A DNA stretch of 64,000 nucleotides from Xylophilus sp. GOD-11R (GTDB taxonomy: Bacteria; Pseudomonadota; Gammaproteobacteria; Burkholderiales; Burkholderiaceae_C). The notes beneath the pieces were generated by a model. The model saw only the letters and a program-made list of their open reading frames with translations, did not search any database and was not told the DNA's origin. The stretch is from contig NZ_CP137854.1 of NCBI RefSeq assembly GCF_033546935.1, forward strand, positions 4,774,001 to 4,838,000, written 5' to 3'. This document shows positions 10,998 to 22,036 of this stretch, piece after piece. The number at the start of each line of letters is the position of its first letter. The stretch's first letter is position 1. Both the position numbers and the translations under genes were made by a program.

Positions 10998-11375
10998 TTA
11001 CTTGGCCTTGGGCTTCTTGGCACCGTACTTGGAACGCGATTGCTTGCGATCCTTGACGCCTTGCAGGTCGAGGGAACCGCGGACGATGTGGTAACGCACA
11101 CCCGGCAGATCCTTGACGCGACCGCCACGAACCAGCACGACGCTGTGTTCCTGGAGGTTGTGGCCTTCACCGCCGATGTAGGAGATCACTTCGAAGCCAT
11201 TGGTCAGGCGGACCTTGGCGACCTTGCGCAGAGCCGAGTTAGGCTTCTTCGGGGTCGTGGTGTAGACGCGGGTGCAGACACCACGGCGCTGCGGCGAGTT
11301 TTGCATCGCGGGGCTCTTGGAGTTGGTCTTCTCGACCTCACGCCCCTGACGCACGAGCTGGTTGATGGTTGGCAT
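10998..11375 (-). CDS. rpsL: 30S ribosomal protein S12
   Basis: A 125-residue S12 protein of the decoding centre, where mutations give streptomycin resistance. The start [13 protein letters not shown] at 11375 gives the usual length; the longer in-frame upstream reading runs through the promoter. The decoding motif [18 protein letters not shown] is intact, with the conserved lysine. It is the first gene of the str transcript. Confidence 0.98.
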   Translation of the reverse strand: MPTINQLVRQGREVEKTNSKSPAMQNSPQRRGVCTRVYTTTPKKPNSALRKVAKVRLTNGFEVISYIGGEGHNLQEHSVVLVRGGRVKDLPGVRYHIVRGSLDLQGVKDRKQSRSKYGAKKPKAK

Positions 11376-11458
11376 GGATAAAAACCCTGTGAAAACGTCC
11401 CTAAACGTTCTGGAAACGAAAACGTGAAACCCTTCGGCAAATTTCCGAAAAGCCCGCG

Positions 11459-11486
11459 AGTGTAGCAGCGATGCGGGGTTTGGCAA
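11459..11486 (-). promoter_or_regulatory. Promoter of the str operon (rpsL)
   Basis: On the minus strand TTGCCA (11481-11486) is 16 bp from an extended -10, TGC-TACACT (-10 at 11459-11464). The -10 is nearly the same as that of the rplC promoter. The upstream hairpin 11474-11495 overlaps the -35. Confidence 0.6.
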
Positions 11487-11495
11487 AACCCCGCG
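11474..11495 (-). terminator. Hairpin after the carboxypeptidase gene
   Basis: The inverted repeat GCGGGGTTT / AAACCCCGC with a 4-nt loop follows the stop of the D,D-carboxypeptidase gene. It lacks a clear T-run, so it is at best a weak terminator. It overlaps the proposed rpsL -35. Confidence 0.4.
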
Positions 11496-11506
11496 ACGTC
11501 AACGAC

Positions 11507-12682
11507 TCATTTGATCCAGAGACGGATCGAGTCCCAGGCCCGGCCGAGCACGCCGGCCTGCGGTACTTCCTGCAGCGCGACCAAAGGCACCTCGAGCAGC
11601 GGCTGGTCGCCGGCGGCGATACGCAGCGTGCCGACCTTCTGCCCCTTGGCGAACGGCGCGACCAACGGGTCCGGCCGCGAGACTTCGGTCTTGACCTTGC
11701 CCGCCGTGCCGGACGGCACCGCCACCACGATGGCGCCGGGCTGGCCGAGCGCCAGCGTGTTCTGGGTGCCTTTCCATACCGGCGGGCTGACGACCGCCTG
11801 GCCGCCGTCGAACAGCTTGACCGCTTCATAGGCGGTGTAGCCCCAGTTCAGCAGCTTCTGCGACTCGTTGGCGCGCGCGCTTTCGCTGGAAGTGCCGAGC
11901 ACGATGGTCAGCAGGCGGCGGCTGCCCACGCCCGGAAAGTCACGGTGCGCGGTGGCGACGAGGCAGTAGCCGGCAGCGTCGGTGTGGCCCGTCTTCAGAC
12001 CGTCGACCGTGGGGTCGCGAAACAGCAGCAGGTTGCGGTTGTTGCCGTTGGCCGCCGGGGTGCCCGGGTAGCGGTACTGCTTGATCGCGTAGTAGCCGAT
12101 GTACTCCGGAAAGTCGTGCATCAGCCGGGTGGCCAGGATGGACAGGTCACGCGCGGTGGTGGTGTGGCCGGCCTCGGTCAGGCCTTCGGGGTTGCGGTAG
12201 CTGGTGTGCTGCATGCCGAGCACCTTGGCCTGGTCGTTCATCATCTGAACGAAGCGCTCCATGCTGCCACCCACGCCCTCGGCCAGCGCCATGGTGGCGT
12301 CGTTGCCGGACTGCACGATCATGCCCTTGACCAGGTCTTCGACCGGCACCTGCATCTTGGGATCGATGAACATGCGCGAGCCGGGCATCTTCCAGGCCTT
12401 CGGGCTGACCGGGAAGGTCTGCGTCAGGGTAATCTTTTTGGACTTGAGCGCATCGAACACCAGGTAGGCGCTCATCAGCTTGGTGAGTGACGCCGGCTCG
12501 ACCGGCATGTCGATGTCCTTTTGCGCCAGGATCTGGTTGGCGGTGACGTCGAGCAGCAGATAGGAGCGCGCGGCGATCTCGGGCGGCACCGGCGTGGTCT
12601 GCGCGAGGGCGGCGGAAAAAGTGACGGGCAGGGCCAGGGCGGCCAGGACAAGCGCGCGCAGCGCCGGCAAGAAGCGGGTCAT
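11507..12682 (-). CDS. D-alanyl-D-alanine carboxypeptidase (PBP5/6 type)
   Basis: A 391-residue penicillin-binding protein that removes the terminal D-Ala from peptidoglycan pentapeptides in the periplasm. Residues 1-28 form a signal peptide ending near AALAQ. The serine-peptidase motifs are complete: SLTK (S65, K68), SGN (S125-N127) and KTG (K230-G232). A C-terminal beta domain ends in a short amphipathic-looking segment (LGRAWDSIRLWIK) of the kind that anchors PBP5 to the inner membrane. It corresponds to dacA or dacC. It lies upstream of rpsL on the same strand. Confidence 0.95.
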   Translation of the reverse strand: MTRFLPALRALVLAALALPVTFSAALAQTTPVPPEIAARSYLLLDVTANQILAQKDIDMPVEPASLTKLMSAYLVFDALKSKKITLTQTFPVSPKAWKMPGSRMFIDPKMQVPVEDLVKGMIVQSGNDATMALAEGVGGSMERFVQMMNDQAKVLGMQHTSYRNPEGLTEAGHTTTARDLSILATRLMHDFPEYIGYYAIKQYRYPGTPAANGNNRNLLLFRDPTVDGLKTGHTDAAGYCLVATAHRDFPGVGSRRLLTIVLGTSSESARANESQKLLNWGYTAYEAVKLFDGGQAVVSPPVWKGTQNTLALGQPGAIVVAVPSGTAGKVKTEVSRPDPLVAPFAKGQKVGTLRIAAGDQPLLEVPLVALQEVPQAGVLGRAWDSIRLWIK

Positions 12683-12718
12683 GGATGGGCGGGGAGCAGG
12701 GGGGATGCGGAGACGGAC

Positions 12719-13360
12719 TCAGGGCGCCGAAAGATGGCGCACGACCAAGCTTTTGAGCAGCGGCAATTGTCCGTGAAAAAAGTGCCCGACCCCGGGGACA
12801 ACCGTTACCGGCAGTGTCTGCGGACGGGCCCATTCGATTACATCGGACAGTGGCACGGTGTCGTCGGTTTCGCCATGGATGACCAGGGTGCGCTCGTGCG
12901 CCTCGGGCGGCACCGTCGCGACCGAAAAACGCGTGGTGGCGGTGCCGACGAAAACCACCTTCTGCGGCGAACGCGCGGCCCACAGGGCCTCCAGCACGTG
13001 GCTGGTGACGTAGGAGCCGAACGAGAAACCGGCGAGCGCCAGCGGGCCGTCGGGCGCGACTTGCTCCACCACCGCGAGCATGTCCTGCGCTTCGGCCTTG
13101 CCGGCGTCGTATTCGCCGGCGCTGGCCCCCACGCCGCGGAAATTGAAGCGCACCGCCGTCCAGCCGCATTGCACGAAGGCACGCGCCAGGGTCTGCACGA
13201 CCTTGTTGTCCATGGTGCCGCCGAACAGTGGATGCGGATGGGCGATGACCACCGTGCCGCGTCGCTCGACACCGGCAGAAGGTTGGTCGCGCGCGGCCTC
13301 GATGGCACCGGCGCTGCCGGTCAGCTGGAGGGCTTCGGTCTGGGCGTTCACCGATATCAC
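12719..13360 (-). CDS. Alpha/beta hydrolase
   Basis: A 213-residue serine hydrolase of the small cytoplasmic family with the N-terminal signature HPHPLFGGTMDNKVV. The nucleophile elbow is GFSFGS (S113); the acid is probably the Asp in HGETDDTVP and the base the His in GVGHFF. Members often act as esterases, but the substrate is unknown. Its ATG overlaps the stop of the ferredoxin gene by 4 nt (ATGA), so the two are co-translated. Confidence 0.85.
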   Translation of the reverse strand: MISVNAQTEALQLTGSAGAIEAARDQPSAGVERRGTVVIAHPHPLFGGTMDNKVVQTLARAFVQCGWTAVRFNFRGVGASAGEYDAGKAEAQDMLAVVEQVAPDGPLALAGFSFGSYVTSHVLEALWAARSPQKVVFVGTATTRFSVATVPPEAHERTLVIHGETDDTVPLSDVIEWARPQTLPVTVVPGVGHFFHGQLPLLKSLVVRHLSAP

Positions 13361-13716
13361 CTCCCGACGTCCGGCGGCAGGCGCAGGCGCTCGACCGGGC
13401 GGCCGTGCTTGAGATGCGACTCGACGATCTCGTCGATGTCCTCGCTGTCCACGAAGGTGTACCAGACGCCTTCCGGATAGACGACCGCGACCGGGCCGCC
13501 GGCGCAGCGGTCGAGGCAGCCCGCCTTGTTCACGCGCACGCCGCCGCGACCGGCGAGGCCTGCGGCCTTGACCTGCTTCTTGCAGTGGTCGAAGCCTTCC
13601 TTGGCGTCGTGCAGCGCGCAGCTGTCTTCTCCGTTGGCCCGCTCGTTGAGGCAGAAGAACACGTGGCGCTGGTAATACGGCGCCTCGCCCGGGGAATCGT
13701 GGGGGATATCGCTCAT
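13357..13716 (-). CDS. (2Fe-2S) ferredoxin, thioredoxin-like fold
   Basis: A 119-residue protein of the thioredoxin-like [2Fe-2S] ferredoxin family. Candidate cluster ligands are C22, C33 (or C45), C67 and C71, in the CX(n)C...CXXXC pattern; the motif GCLDRCAGGPV is typical. It is a cytoplasmic electron carrier of unknown partner. It is translationally coupled to the alpha/beta hydrolase that follows. VanZ lies just upstream on the same strand. Confidence 0.88.
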   Translation of the reverse strand: MSDIPHDSPGEAPYYQRHVFFCLNERANGEDSCALHDAKEGFDHCKKQVKAAGLAGRGGVRVNKAGCLDRCAGGPVAVVYPEGVWYTFVDSEDIDEIVESHLKHGRPVERLRLPPDVGR

Positions 13717-13726
13717 CGTGCCGATT

Positions 13727-16608
<2,882 letters not shown>

Positions 16609-16622
16609 GCAGCCGGGCCGCG

Positions 16623-17699
16623 ATGCGTGTCATCTCGCTGCAGGGCACCCGGGTGGTCGAAGGCGAAGGCCTCGACACCAACCTGCCGGCCGGCGGCTTT
16701 CTCTGGATTTCCTGTACCCGCCAGGAGCTCGAGGCGCAGCAGCCACGCATCCAGGAAACGCTGCAGCGGCTGATCGGCATCCAGCTGGTCGACCTGCACG
16801 TCAGCGATCTGCTCAACCGCCAGCTGCCCTCGCACTACGACTACACCTCGCAGTACGACCTGCTGGTGTTCCGCCGCCTGGTCGCCACGCAGAACACCGG
16901 CGGCGACGCCTCGCAGGGACCGGCCGCGCTGCGCCGTGTCGACACCACGCCGGTCGGCTTCGCCGTATTCGACCAGGTGCTGCTCACCGTGCACCCCGAC
17001 GACTGCACCGTGCGCGACGCCTTTGCCGCGCGGCTGCTGGCCGGCCACGCCACCGAGGCCCGCGCCACCGGCGCCCGCACGCCGTCGAGCCCGGCCGATC
17101 TGATGCTGCGGCTGGTCAATCTGATGGTCGACGGCTACCTGGAACTGCGCCGCGTGCTCACCCGCCAGCTCGACCACTGGCAGGCCGAACTGCTGCATCC
17201 GCGCAGTCGCACCACCGACTGGAGCGGCCTGCTCGACGCGCGGCTCGCGCTGCACCACCTCGACGAGATCTGCGAGGACCAACGCGCGTCGGTGCAGGAC
17301 TGGGTCGATGCCCTGGAGACCTGGCCGGCGCCGCAGACGCCGGCGGCCCAGCGCGAACGCGACCTGCTGATGGTGCGCAGCCGCGACGTGCTGGAACACA
17401 TCGAGCGCGTGGTGCACCACGTGCGGCGCCTGGAGCAGAGCGCCGAGACCGCGGTGCAGATCCACTTCAGCGTGCAGAGCAACCGGGCCAACGACATCAT
17501 GCGGCTGCTGACCACGCTCACCGCCATCTTCCTGCCGCTGAACCTGATCGCCGGCATTTTCGGCATGAACTTCGAGTTCATTCCGCTGGTGCACAAGCAG
17601 GATGGCTTCTGGTGGGCGATGGGGTCGATGACGGTGATCGCGCTGGTGCTGATCGGGTGGTTCTGGCGAAAAAAGTACCTGGCCCGACCAGAGAAATAG
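16623..17699 (+). CDS. CorA family magnesium/divalent cation transporter
   Basis: A 358-residue protein with a large cytoplasmic N-terminal domain and two C-terminal membrane helices. The first helix ends in the GMN signature (IFGMNFEFIP) that forms the ion selectivity loop, and the protein ends in a basic tail. It could move Mg2+, Co2+, Ni2+ or, as in ZntB, Zn2+; the sequence alone does not decide. It starts 14 nt after hemB. A tandem repeat array begins 6 nt after its stop. Confidence 0.9.
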   Translation: MRVISLQGTRVVEGEGLDTNLPAGGFLWISCTRQELEAQQPRIQETLQRLIGIQLVDLHVSDLLNRQLPSHYDYTSQYDLLVFRRLVATQNTGGDASQGPAALRRVDTTPVGFAVFDQVLLTVHPDDCTVRDAFAARLLAGHATEARATGARTPSSPADLMLRLVNLMVDGYLELRRVLTRQLDHWQAELLHPRSRTTDWSGLLDARLALHHLDEICEDQRASVQDWVDALETWPAPQTPAAQRERDLLMVRSRDVLEHIERVVHHVRRLEQSAETAVQIHFSVQSNRANDIMRLLTTLTAIFLPLNLIAGIFGMNFEFIPLVHKQDGFWWAMGSMTVIALVLIGWFWRKKYLARPEK

Positions 17700-17705
17700 G
17701 GTCTC

Positions 17706-18545
17706 CCCCAGGCTACGCACTTCGTGTCTTCGCCTACCCCCTTCCGGGGGCGGCTTGCTGGCTCGGCGTAGCCTCGCCGCCTCGCCCCTGAGGCAGTCGG
17801 CCGGCCTGCTGGCGCGGCCTCCGGCGAGGGGTTGTTCGCCCACTCTGATGCTGGCGGGCGCTGGATGGGATCGCCCCCCAGGCTACGCACTTCGTGTCTT
17901 CGCCTACCCCCTTCCGGGGGCGGATTGCTGGCTCGGCGTAGCCTCGCCGCCTCGCCCCTGAGGCAGTCGGCCGGCCTGCTGGCGCGGCCTCCGGCGAGGG
18001 GTTGTTCGCCCACTCTGATGCTGGCGGGCGCTGGATGGGATCGCCCCCCAGGCTACGCACTTCGTGTCTTCGCCTACCCCCTTTCGGGGGCGGCTTGCTG
18101 GCTCGGCGTAGCCTCGCCGCCTCGCCCCTGTGGCAGTCGGCCGGCCTGCTGGCGCGGCCTCGGGCGAGGGGTTGTTCGCCCACTCTGATGCTGGCGGGCG
18201 CTGGATAGGATCGTCCCCAGGCTACGCACTTCGTGTCTTCGCCTACCCCCTTCCGGGGGCGGCTTGCTGGCTCGGCGTAGCCTCGCCGCCTCGCCCCTGT
18301 GGCAGTCGGCCGGCCTGCTGGCGCGGCCTCCGGAGAGGGGTTGTTCGCGCGCTCTGATGCTGGCGGGCGCTGGATGGGATCGCCCCCCAGGCTACGCACT
18401 TCGTGTCTTCGCCTACCCCCTTTCGGGGGCGGCTTGCTGGCTCGGCGTAGCCTCGCCGCCTCGCCCCTGTGGCAGTCGGCCGGCCTGCTGGCGCGGCCTC
18501 CGGAGAGGGGTGTTCGCGCGCTCTGATGCCGGCGGGCTCCAGAGC
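17706..18545 (+). repeat. Tandem array of five ~170-bp repeats (family A)
   Basis: Five direct repeats start at 17711, 17881, 18051, 18220 and 18390 (first base of GGCTACGCAC), with spacing 170, 170, 169 and 170 bp. Each has the core GCACTTCGTGTCTTCGCC, a C5/G5 hairpin and a GGCCGGCC-rich second half. Units 1-2 share CTGAGGC where 3-5 have CTGTGGC; units 1-3 share TTCGCCCACTC where 4-5 have TTCGCGCGCTC. The array fills the space from the corA stop to the dienelactone hydrolase stop. There are no unique spacers, so it is not a CRISPR. Open frames inside it shift because 170 is not a multiple of 3. Confidence 0.95.
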
Positions 18546-18600
18546 GGCTTTGGCTCCGGCAGTCGGTGCGCTGCGGGCTACCTCAGCGCAGCGCCTGCCA

Positions 18601-19287
18601 TCAGCCGATGTGTTCGGCGAAAAAGGCCAGGGATCGTTCGCGGGCGAGCTGGGCGGCGGGGGCGTTGTAGGAGCCGCGCTGGTCGCAGTTGAAGCCGTGG
18701 TCGGCGTCGTAGAGGTAGACCTTCACCTCGGGGTGCGCGGCTTCGAAGGCCTTGACGCTTTCGACGCTGATGTGGCCGTCGTGCTCGCCGAAATGCGCGA
18801 TGGTCGGCACCAGGGGCTTGCGCGCCGCTTCCGATTCGGTGGTCATGCCGCCGCCGTAATAAGCCACTGCCGCCGACAGGCCCTGCACCTGCGCGGCCGA
18901 GCGCCACACCAGCAGGCCGCCCCAGCAATAACCCACGATGCCGACCTTGCCGGCCTTGGCGGCGAAAGCCACCGCGGCCTGGATGTCCTGCAGCACGCCG
19001 GGCGCAGGCAGCGCCTCGACGGCGGCCTTCAGGCGCACGCCTTCCTGCATGTCGGGGCCGGCATAGCCGAGCTCTACGCCCTTCTGCACCCGGCTGAAGG
19101 TGGTGGGCGCGACGGCCAGGTAGCCCTCGGCGGCATAGGCGTCGGCGACCGAGCGGATGTGCGAGTTGACGCCGAAGATTTCCTGCAGCACCACGATGGC
19201 GCCACGCGGCTTGCCTTCGGGCTCGGAGACGTAGGCGGAAAATTCGAATCCGTCGGCGGCGATGAGGTCGATGTCGTGGGCGTGCAT
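18601..19287 (-). CDS. Dienelactone hydrolase family protein
   Basis: A 228-residue alpha/beta hydrolase of the carboxymethylenebutenolidase family, which opens lactone rings in aromatic breakdown. The cysteine nucleophile is in GYCWGG (C121), with acid and base in EHDGHIS and ADHGFNC. The N-terminal signature IVVLQEIFGVNSHIR is typical. No other aromatic-degradation gene is nearby, so a general lactone or ester hydrolase role is as likely. The tandem repeat array lies directly beyond its stop. Confidence 0.92.
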   Translation of the reverse strand: MHAHDIDLIAADGFEFSAYVSEPEGKPRGAIVVLQEIFGVNSHIRSVADAYAAEGYLAVAPTTFSRVQKGVELGYAGPDMQEGVRLKAAVEALPAPGVLQDIQAAVAFAAKAGKVGIVGYCWGGLLVWRSAAQVQGLSAAVAYYGGGMTTESEAARKPLVPTIAHFGEHDGHISVESVKAFEAAHPEVKVYLYDADHGFNCDQRGSYNAPAAQLARERSLAFFAEHIG

Positions 19288-19371
19288 GCGGGAGAACTCC
19301 TGAAAGTGCTGAATGGCTGGATGGATGAGGGGCCTCGTTTTACCTGAACCGACCGCAGTCTGCAGGCCGGC

Positions 19372-20070
19372 TCAGGGGCGGGGCGGCCGCATCGGCGCGC
19401 TCGCCGCCTGCGGCGCCAGCCGGGCGAGCCAGGCCTCGATTTCGGCAGCGGCGGCGTCGGTCGCCGCCGCGAGGGCCTGCACGCCACCAGGGGCATCGGG
19501 CGTCGTCGCCGGGCGACGCACCACGAAGACCCGCTGGCCGACGAAGTTCTCGCCCTGTACGGTGTTGTCGACCAGAGTGGCGCGCAGGCGCAGCACGCCT
19601 TCGCTGCGCGACGGGCTCTCGAAGACCTGGCTGAATTCCTCCAGCTGCAGCCGCAGGATGCGCGGCAGGCCGCCTTCGACCCGGCGCTGCGCCAGCACGT
19701 CGTCGGCATCGAGGATGGGCCGGCGCTGACCCAGCGCCTCGCGCACCCGTAGCCGCACCAGTTGCGCCGGCGGCAACGCCCAACGAGCCTGCGCGTAGGG
19801 CCGCAGCTGCTGGGCGTCGGTGTATTGCAGGCGGTAGGTAATGGCGGCGGTGTCGGCCAGTGCGGCGGCGTCGACGTCGGCCAGCGCGATCGGCGGCAGC
19901 GAGATGGCGACCTCGGTGACCGAGGGCGGCGCGATGCCGGTGCCGAAGTCGTAGGAGACCGGTCGGGCCGGCTTGTCGGGCAGCACCGAGCAGGCGCCCA
20001 GCGCCAGGGTGGCGATCACGCCAGCGATGGCGGCAGTGGAAAAGCGGCGGTCGAACAGGCGAGTTTTCAT
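19372..20070 (-). CDS. ABC-type transport auxiliary lipoprotein
   Basis: A 232-residue lipoprotein of the ABC_trans_aux (PqiC-like) family. The signal peptide ends in a lipobox LGAC (cysteine at about residue 27), so it should be lipidated and probably sorted to the outer membrane. It is the last gene of an MCE lipid transport operon and overlaps the MlaD-like gene by 4 nt. PqiC-type proteins link the MCE tunnel to the outer membrane, which fits the context. Confidence 0.88.
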   Translation of the reverse strand: MKTRLFDRRFSTAAIAGVIATLALGACSVLPDKPARPVSYDFGTGIAPPSVTEVAISLPPIALADVDAAALADTAAITYRLQYTDAQQLRPYAQARWALPPAQLVRLRVREALGQRRPILDADDVLAQRRVEGGLPRILRLQLEEFSQVFESPSRSEGVLRLRATLVDNTVQGENFVGQRVFVVRRPATTPDAPGGVQALAAATDAAAAEIEAWLARLAPQAASAPMRPPRP

Positions 20071-21074
20071 GGGCGGCTGGCTCCTGCGGTAGCGGCGGGC
20101 GCGCGTTCGGGCGGCGCGACGAAGCCCTGTTCGCCAGGGCCGGGTCGGGCCTGTCCGTTGCCGAAGATGAGCGATTGCGGGTTGTCGTTGATGCCGGTGA
20201 CGGTGCGGCCGAGCTGGCGCATGGCGCGCGAGGCTTCGTCGCTGACGCGGTTGACGCGCGGCAGCGTGCTGTTGCCCAGGACGTCTACCGCATGGCTCAA
20301 TGCGCCGGTGCCTTCGGCCAGGCGGTCGAGCGGGCCGTCCTTTTCGTTCAGGCGCGCCGCCGTGGTGCCGATCTGCTGCGCCGCGCCGGAGATGTCGCCG
20401 GCCGCTCCCTGCAGCGAGCGCAGCGTGACGTTGGCCTGTTCGAAGGTGCGCGGCATGGCGGCGAGCGCGGGGTCGACCCGCTCGGTCATGGTGACCTGCA
20501 CCCGCTCGGTCAGTACGGCCAGGTTGTTCGCGGCCTTGCCGATGTTCTCCAGGGCGATGGCGATGCGTTTCTGGTTGTCGTCGTTGAGCAGATCGTTGAA
20601 GCGCTTGGTGGCGTCTTCCACGCCCGCCAGGATGGCCGGCGCGCTCTCCGACAGCCGGCCGAGTTGCGAAGGCTTGATCGGCAGACGGTCGATGCCGTCC
20701 TCGCCCGGCGGCACCACCGGCTGCGGCTGGTCGTCGTCGTCGAGCAGCACGAAGGCCAGCCCGGTCACGCCCTGGTAGGCGAGCGAGGCGAAGGTGGTCG
20801 GCGTGACCGGCGTGCCCTCGCGCACCGCCAGCTGCACCAGCACATTGCCGGGCGCTTGCGGATCGAAGCCGATGCGCGTCACCTTGCCCACCGGCACGCC
20901 CTTGAAACGTACCGGCGCCTGCAACTGCAGGCCGGTGACGTTGTCGCCGGTGCTGAGTTCGTAGTCGTGATAACTGCCGGTGTCGCGCGTGAGCCAGAAG
21001 GCCATGCCGATGAGCATGGCGGTGAGCACCAGCACGAAGATGCCGGCGGCCAGGGCGTGCGATTTGTTTTCCAT
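20067..21074 (-). CDS. MlaD family (MCE domain) protein
   Basis: A 335-residue periplasmic protein with one N-terminal membrane anchor (about residues 9-30) and a single MCE domain (NVTGLQLQAPVRFKGVPVGKV), then a long helical region. MCE proteins form hexameric tunnels that carry lipids between inner and outer membranes. The start MENKSHALAAGIF at 21074 was chosen; upstream codons lie in the ATPase gene. The helical C-terminal part is longer than in MlaD (183 aa), as in PqiB/YebT-like or mycobacterial types. Confidence 0.92.
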   Translation of the reverse strand: MENKSHALAAGIFVLVLTAMLIGMAFWLTRDTGSYHDYELSTGDNVTGLQLQAPVRFKGVPVGKVTRIGFDPQAPGNVLVQLAVREGTPVTPTTFASLAYQGVTGLAFVLLDDDDQPQPVVPPGEDGIDRLPIKPSQLGRLSESAPAILAGVEDATKRFNDLLNDDNQKRIAIALENIGKAANNLAVLTERVQVTMTERVDPALAAMPRTFEQANVTLRSLQGAAGDISGAAQQIGTTAARLNEKDGPLDRLAEGTGALSHAVDVLGNSTLPRVNRVSDEASRAMRQLGRTVTGINDNPQSLIFGNGQARPGPGEQGFVAPPERAPAATAGASRP

Positions 21075-21075
21075 A

Positions 21076-21924
21076 TCAATCCTCGGTGGCCACCGTGGGC
21101 GGTGGCGTGGGCGGCACGGGGGCCATGGCGCGACGACCGCGCTCGCCCTGGAAATAGTGGCGGATGAAAGGATGGTCGACCTGCGCCACCTCGCGCGGCG
21201 GCGCATCGGCGATCACCCGCCGATCAGCCAGCACCGCGACCCGGCTCGACAGTGCGAACAGGGTGTCGAGGTCGTGCGTCACCATCACGACCGTGAGGCA
21301 GAGCTCCTGGTGCAGCGAGCGCAGCAGGTCGCAGAATTCGTCGGAGGCGTTGGGATCGAGCCCGGCGGTGGGCTCGTCGAGCAGCAGCAGCGGCGGATCC
21401 ATGATCAGCGCGCGCGCCAGCGCCACCCGCTTGATCATGCCGCCCGACAGGTCCGACGGCATCTTCAGCGCGTCGGCCGCCTTCAGCCCGACCATCTGCA
21501 GCTTGACCATCGCCGCGTCGCGGGCCAGCGCGGTGGGCAGGGTGTTGAGTTCGCGCAGTGCGAAGGCCACGTTGTCGAGCACGTTGAAGGCCGAGAACAG
21601 CGCGCCTTGCTGGAACAGCATGCCCACCCGGCTCGACGCCCCGCGCCGCCCGAGCTGCGCTGCGGGCTCCCCGAGCACCTCCACCGTGCCGCGCTCGGGC
21701 GTCTCCAGCCCGAGCATCTGGCGCAGCAACACCGTCTTGCCCGTGCCCGACCCGCCGACCAGCGACACGATCTCGCCCTGCTCGATCGACAGCGCCAGGT
21801 TCTCGTGAATCACCACCCGCCGCTTGCCGGTGCCGAACGCGGTCCACAGACCCTCGATGCGCACCACCGGCCCGGTCGCCGCACCGCAAACAGGGCTGAC
21901 ATTGGCCGCCGGGCTCGAGTTCAC
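21076..21924 (-). CDS. MCE/Mla-type ABC transporter ATP-binding protein
   Basis: A 282-residue ABC ATPase. Walker A is GGSGTGKT, the signature LSGGMIKRVALARAL, and Walker B LLLLDEPTAGLDP. It energises lipid transport with the MlaE-like permease upstream and the MlaD-like protein 1 nt downstream. A GTG start at 21924 was chosen, with AAGG 7 nt before it. The frame stays open upstream, but that part reads through a repeat element (21943-22029) and is not protein-like. Confidence 0.93.
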   Translation of the reverse strand: MNSSPAANVSPVCGAATGPVVRIEGLWTAFGTGKRRVVIHENLALSIEQGEIVSLVGGSGTGKTVLLRQMLGLETPERGTVEVLGEPAAQLGRRGASSRVGMLFQQGALFSAFNVLDNVAFALRELNTLPTALARDAAMVKLQMVGLKAADALKMPSDLSGGMIKRVALARALIMDPPLLLLDEPTAGLDPNASDEFCDLLRSLHQELCLTVVMVTHDLDTLFALSSRVAVLADRRVIADAPPREVAQVDHPFIRHYFQGERGRRAMAPVPPTPPPTVATED

Positions 21925-21942
21925 CGTACGCCCTTCATGGAA

Positions 21943-22029
21943 CACCGCGGGGCCGGCTTTGCCGGACCGCTGGTGTTGCCCCCTGCGAGGGGGTGGGCGA
22001 AGCGACACGAAGTGCGCGAAGCCTGGGGG
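21943..22029 (-). repeat. Stop-proximal repeat element, family A (copy after mlaE-like gene)
   Basis: On the minus strand it starts with CCCCCAGGCT 7 nt after the permease stop. It has the core GCACTTCGTGTCGCTTCGCC, a C5/G5 hairpin and a CCGGC-TTT-GCCGG hairpin. It lies inside the MCE operon, between permease and ATPase genes. Confidence 0.8.
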
Positions 22030-22036
22030 TGAGCCG

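Noticed and set aside
17706..18545. CRISPR array
   Set aside because: Units are about 170 bp and repeat end to end; there are no short repeats with unique spacers and no cas genes.
17734..18692. Several overlapping open frames of 68-221 codons on both strands in the repeat array
   Set aside because: They are translations of the same 170-bp DNA repeat in shifting frames, with repetitive products and no ribosome sites. They are not genes.
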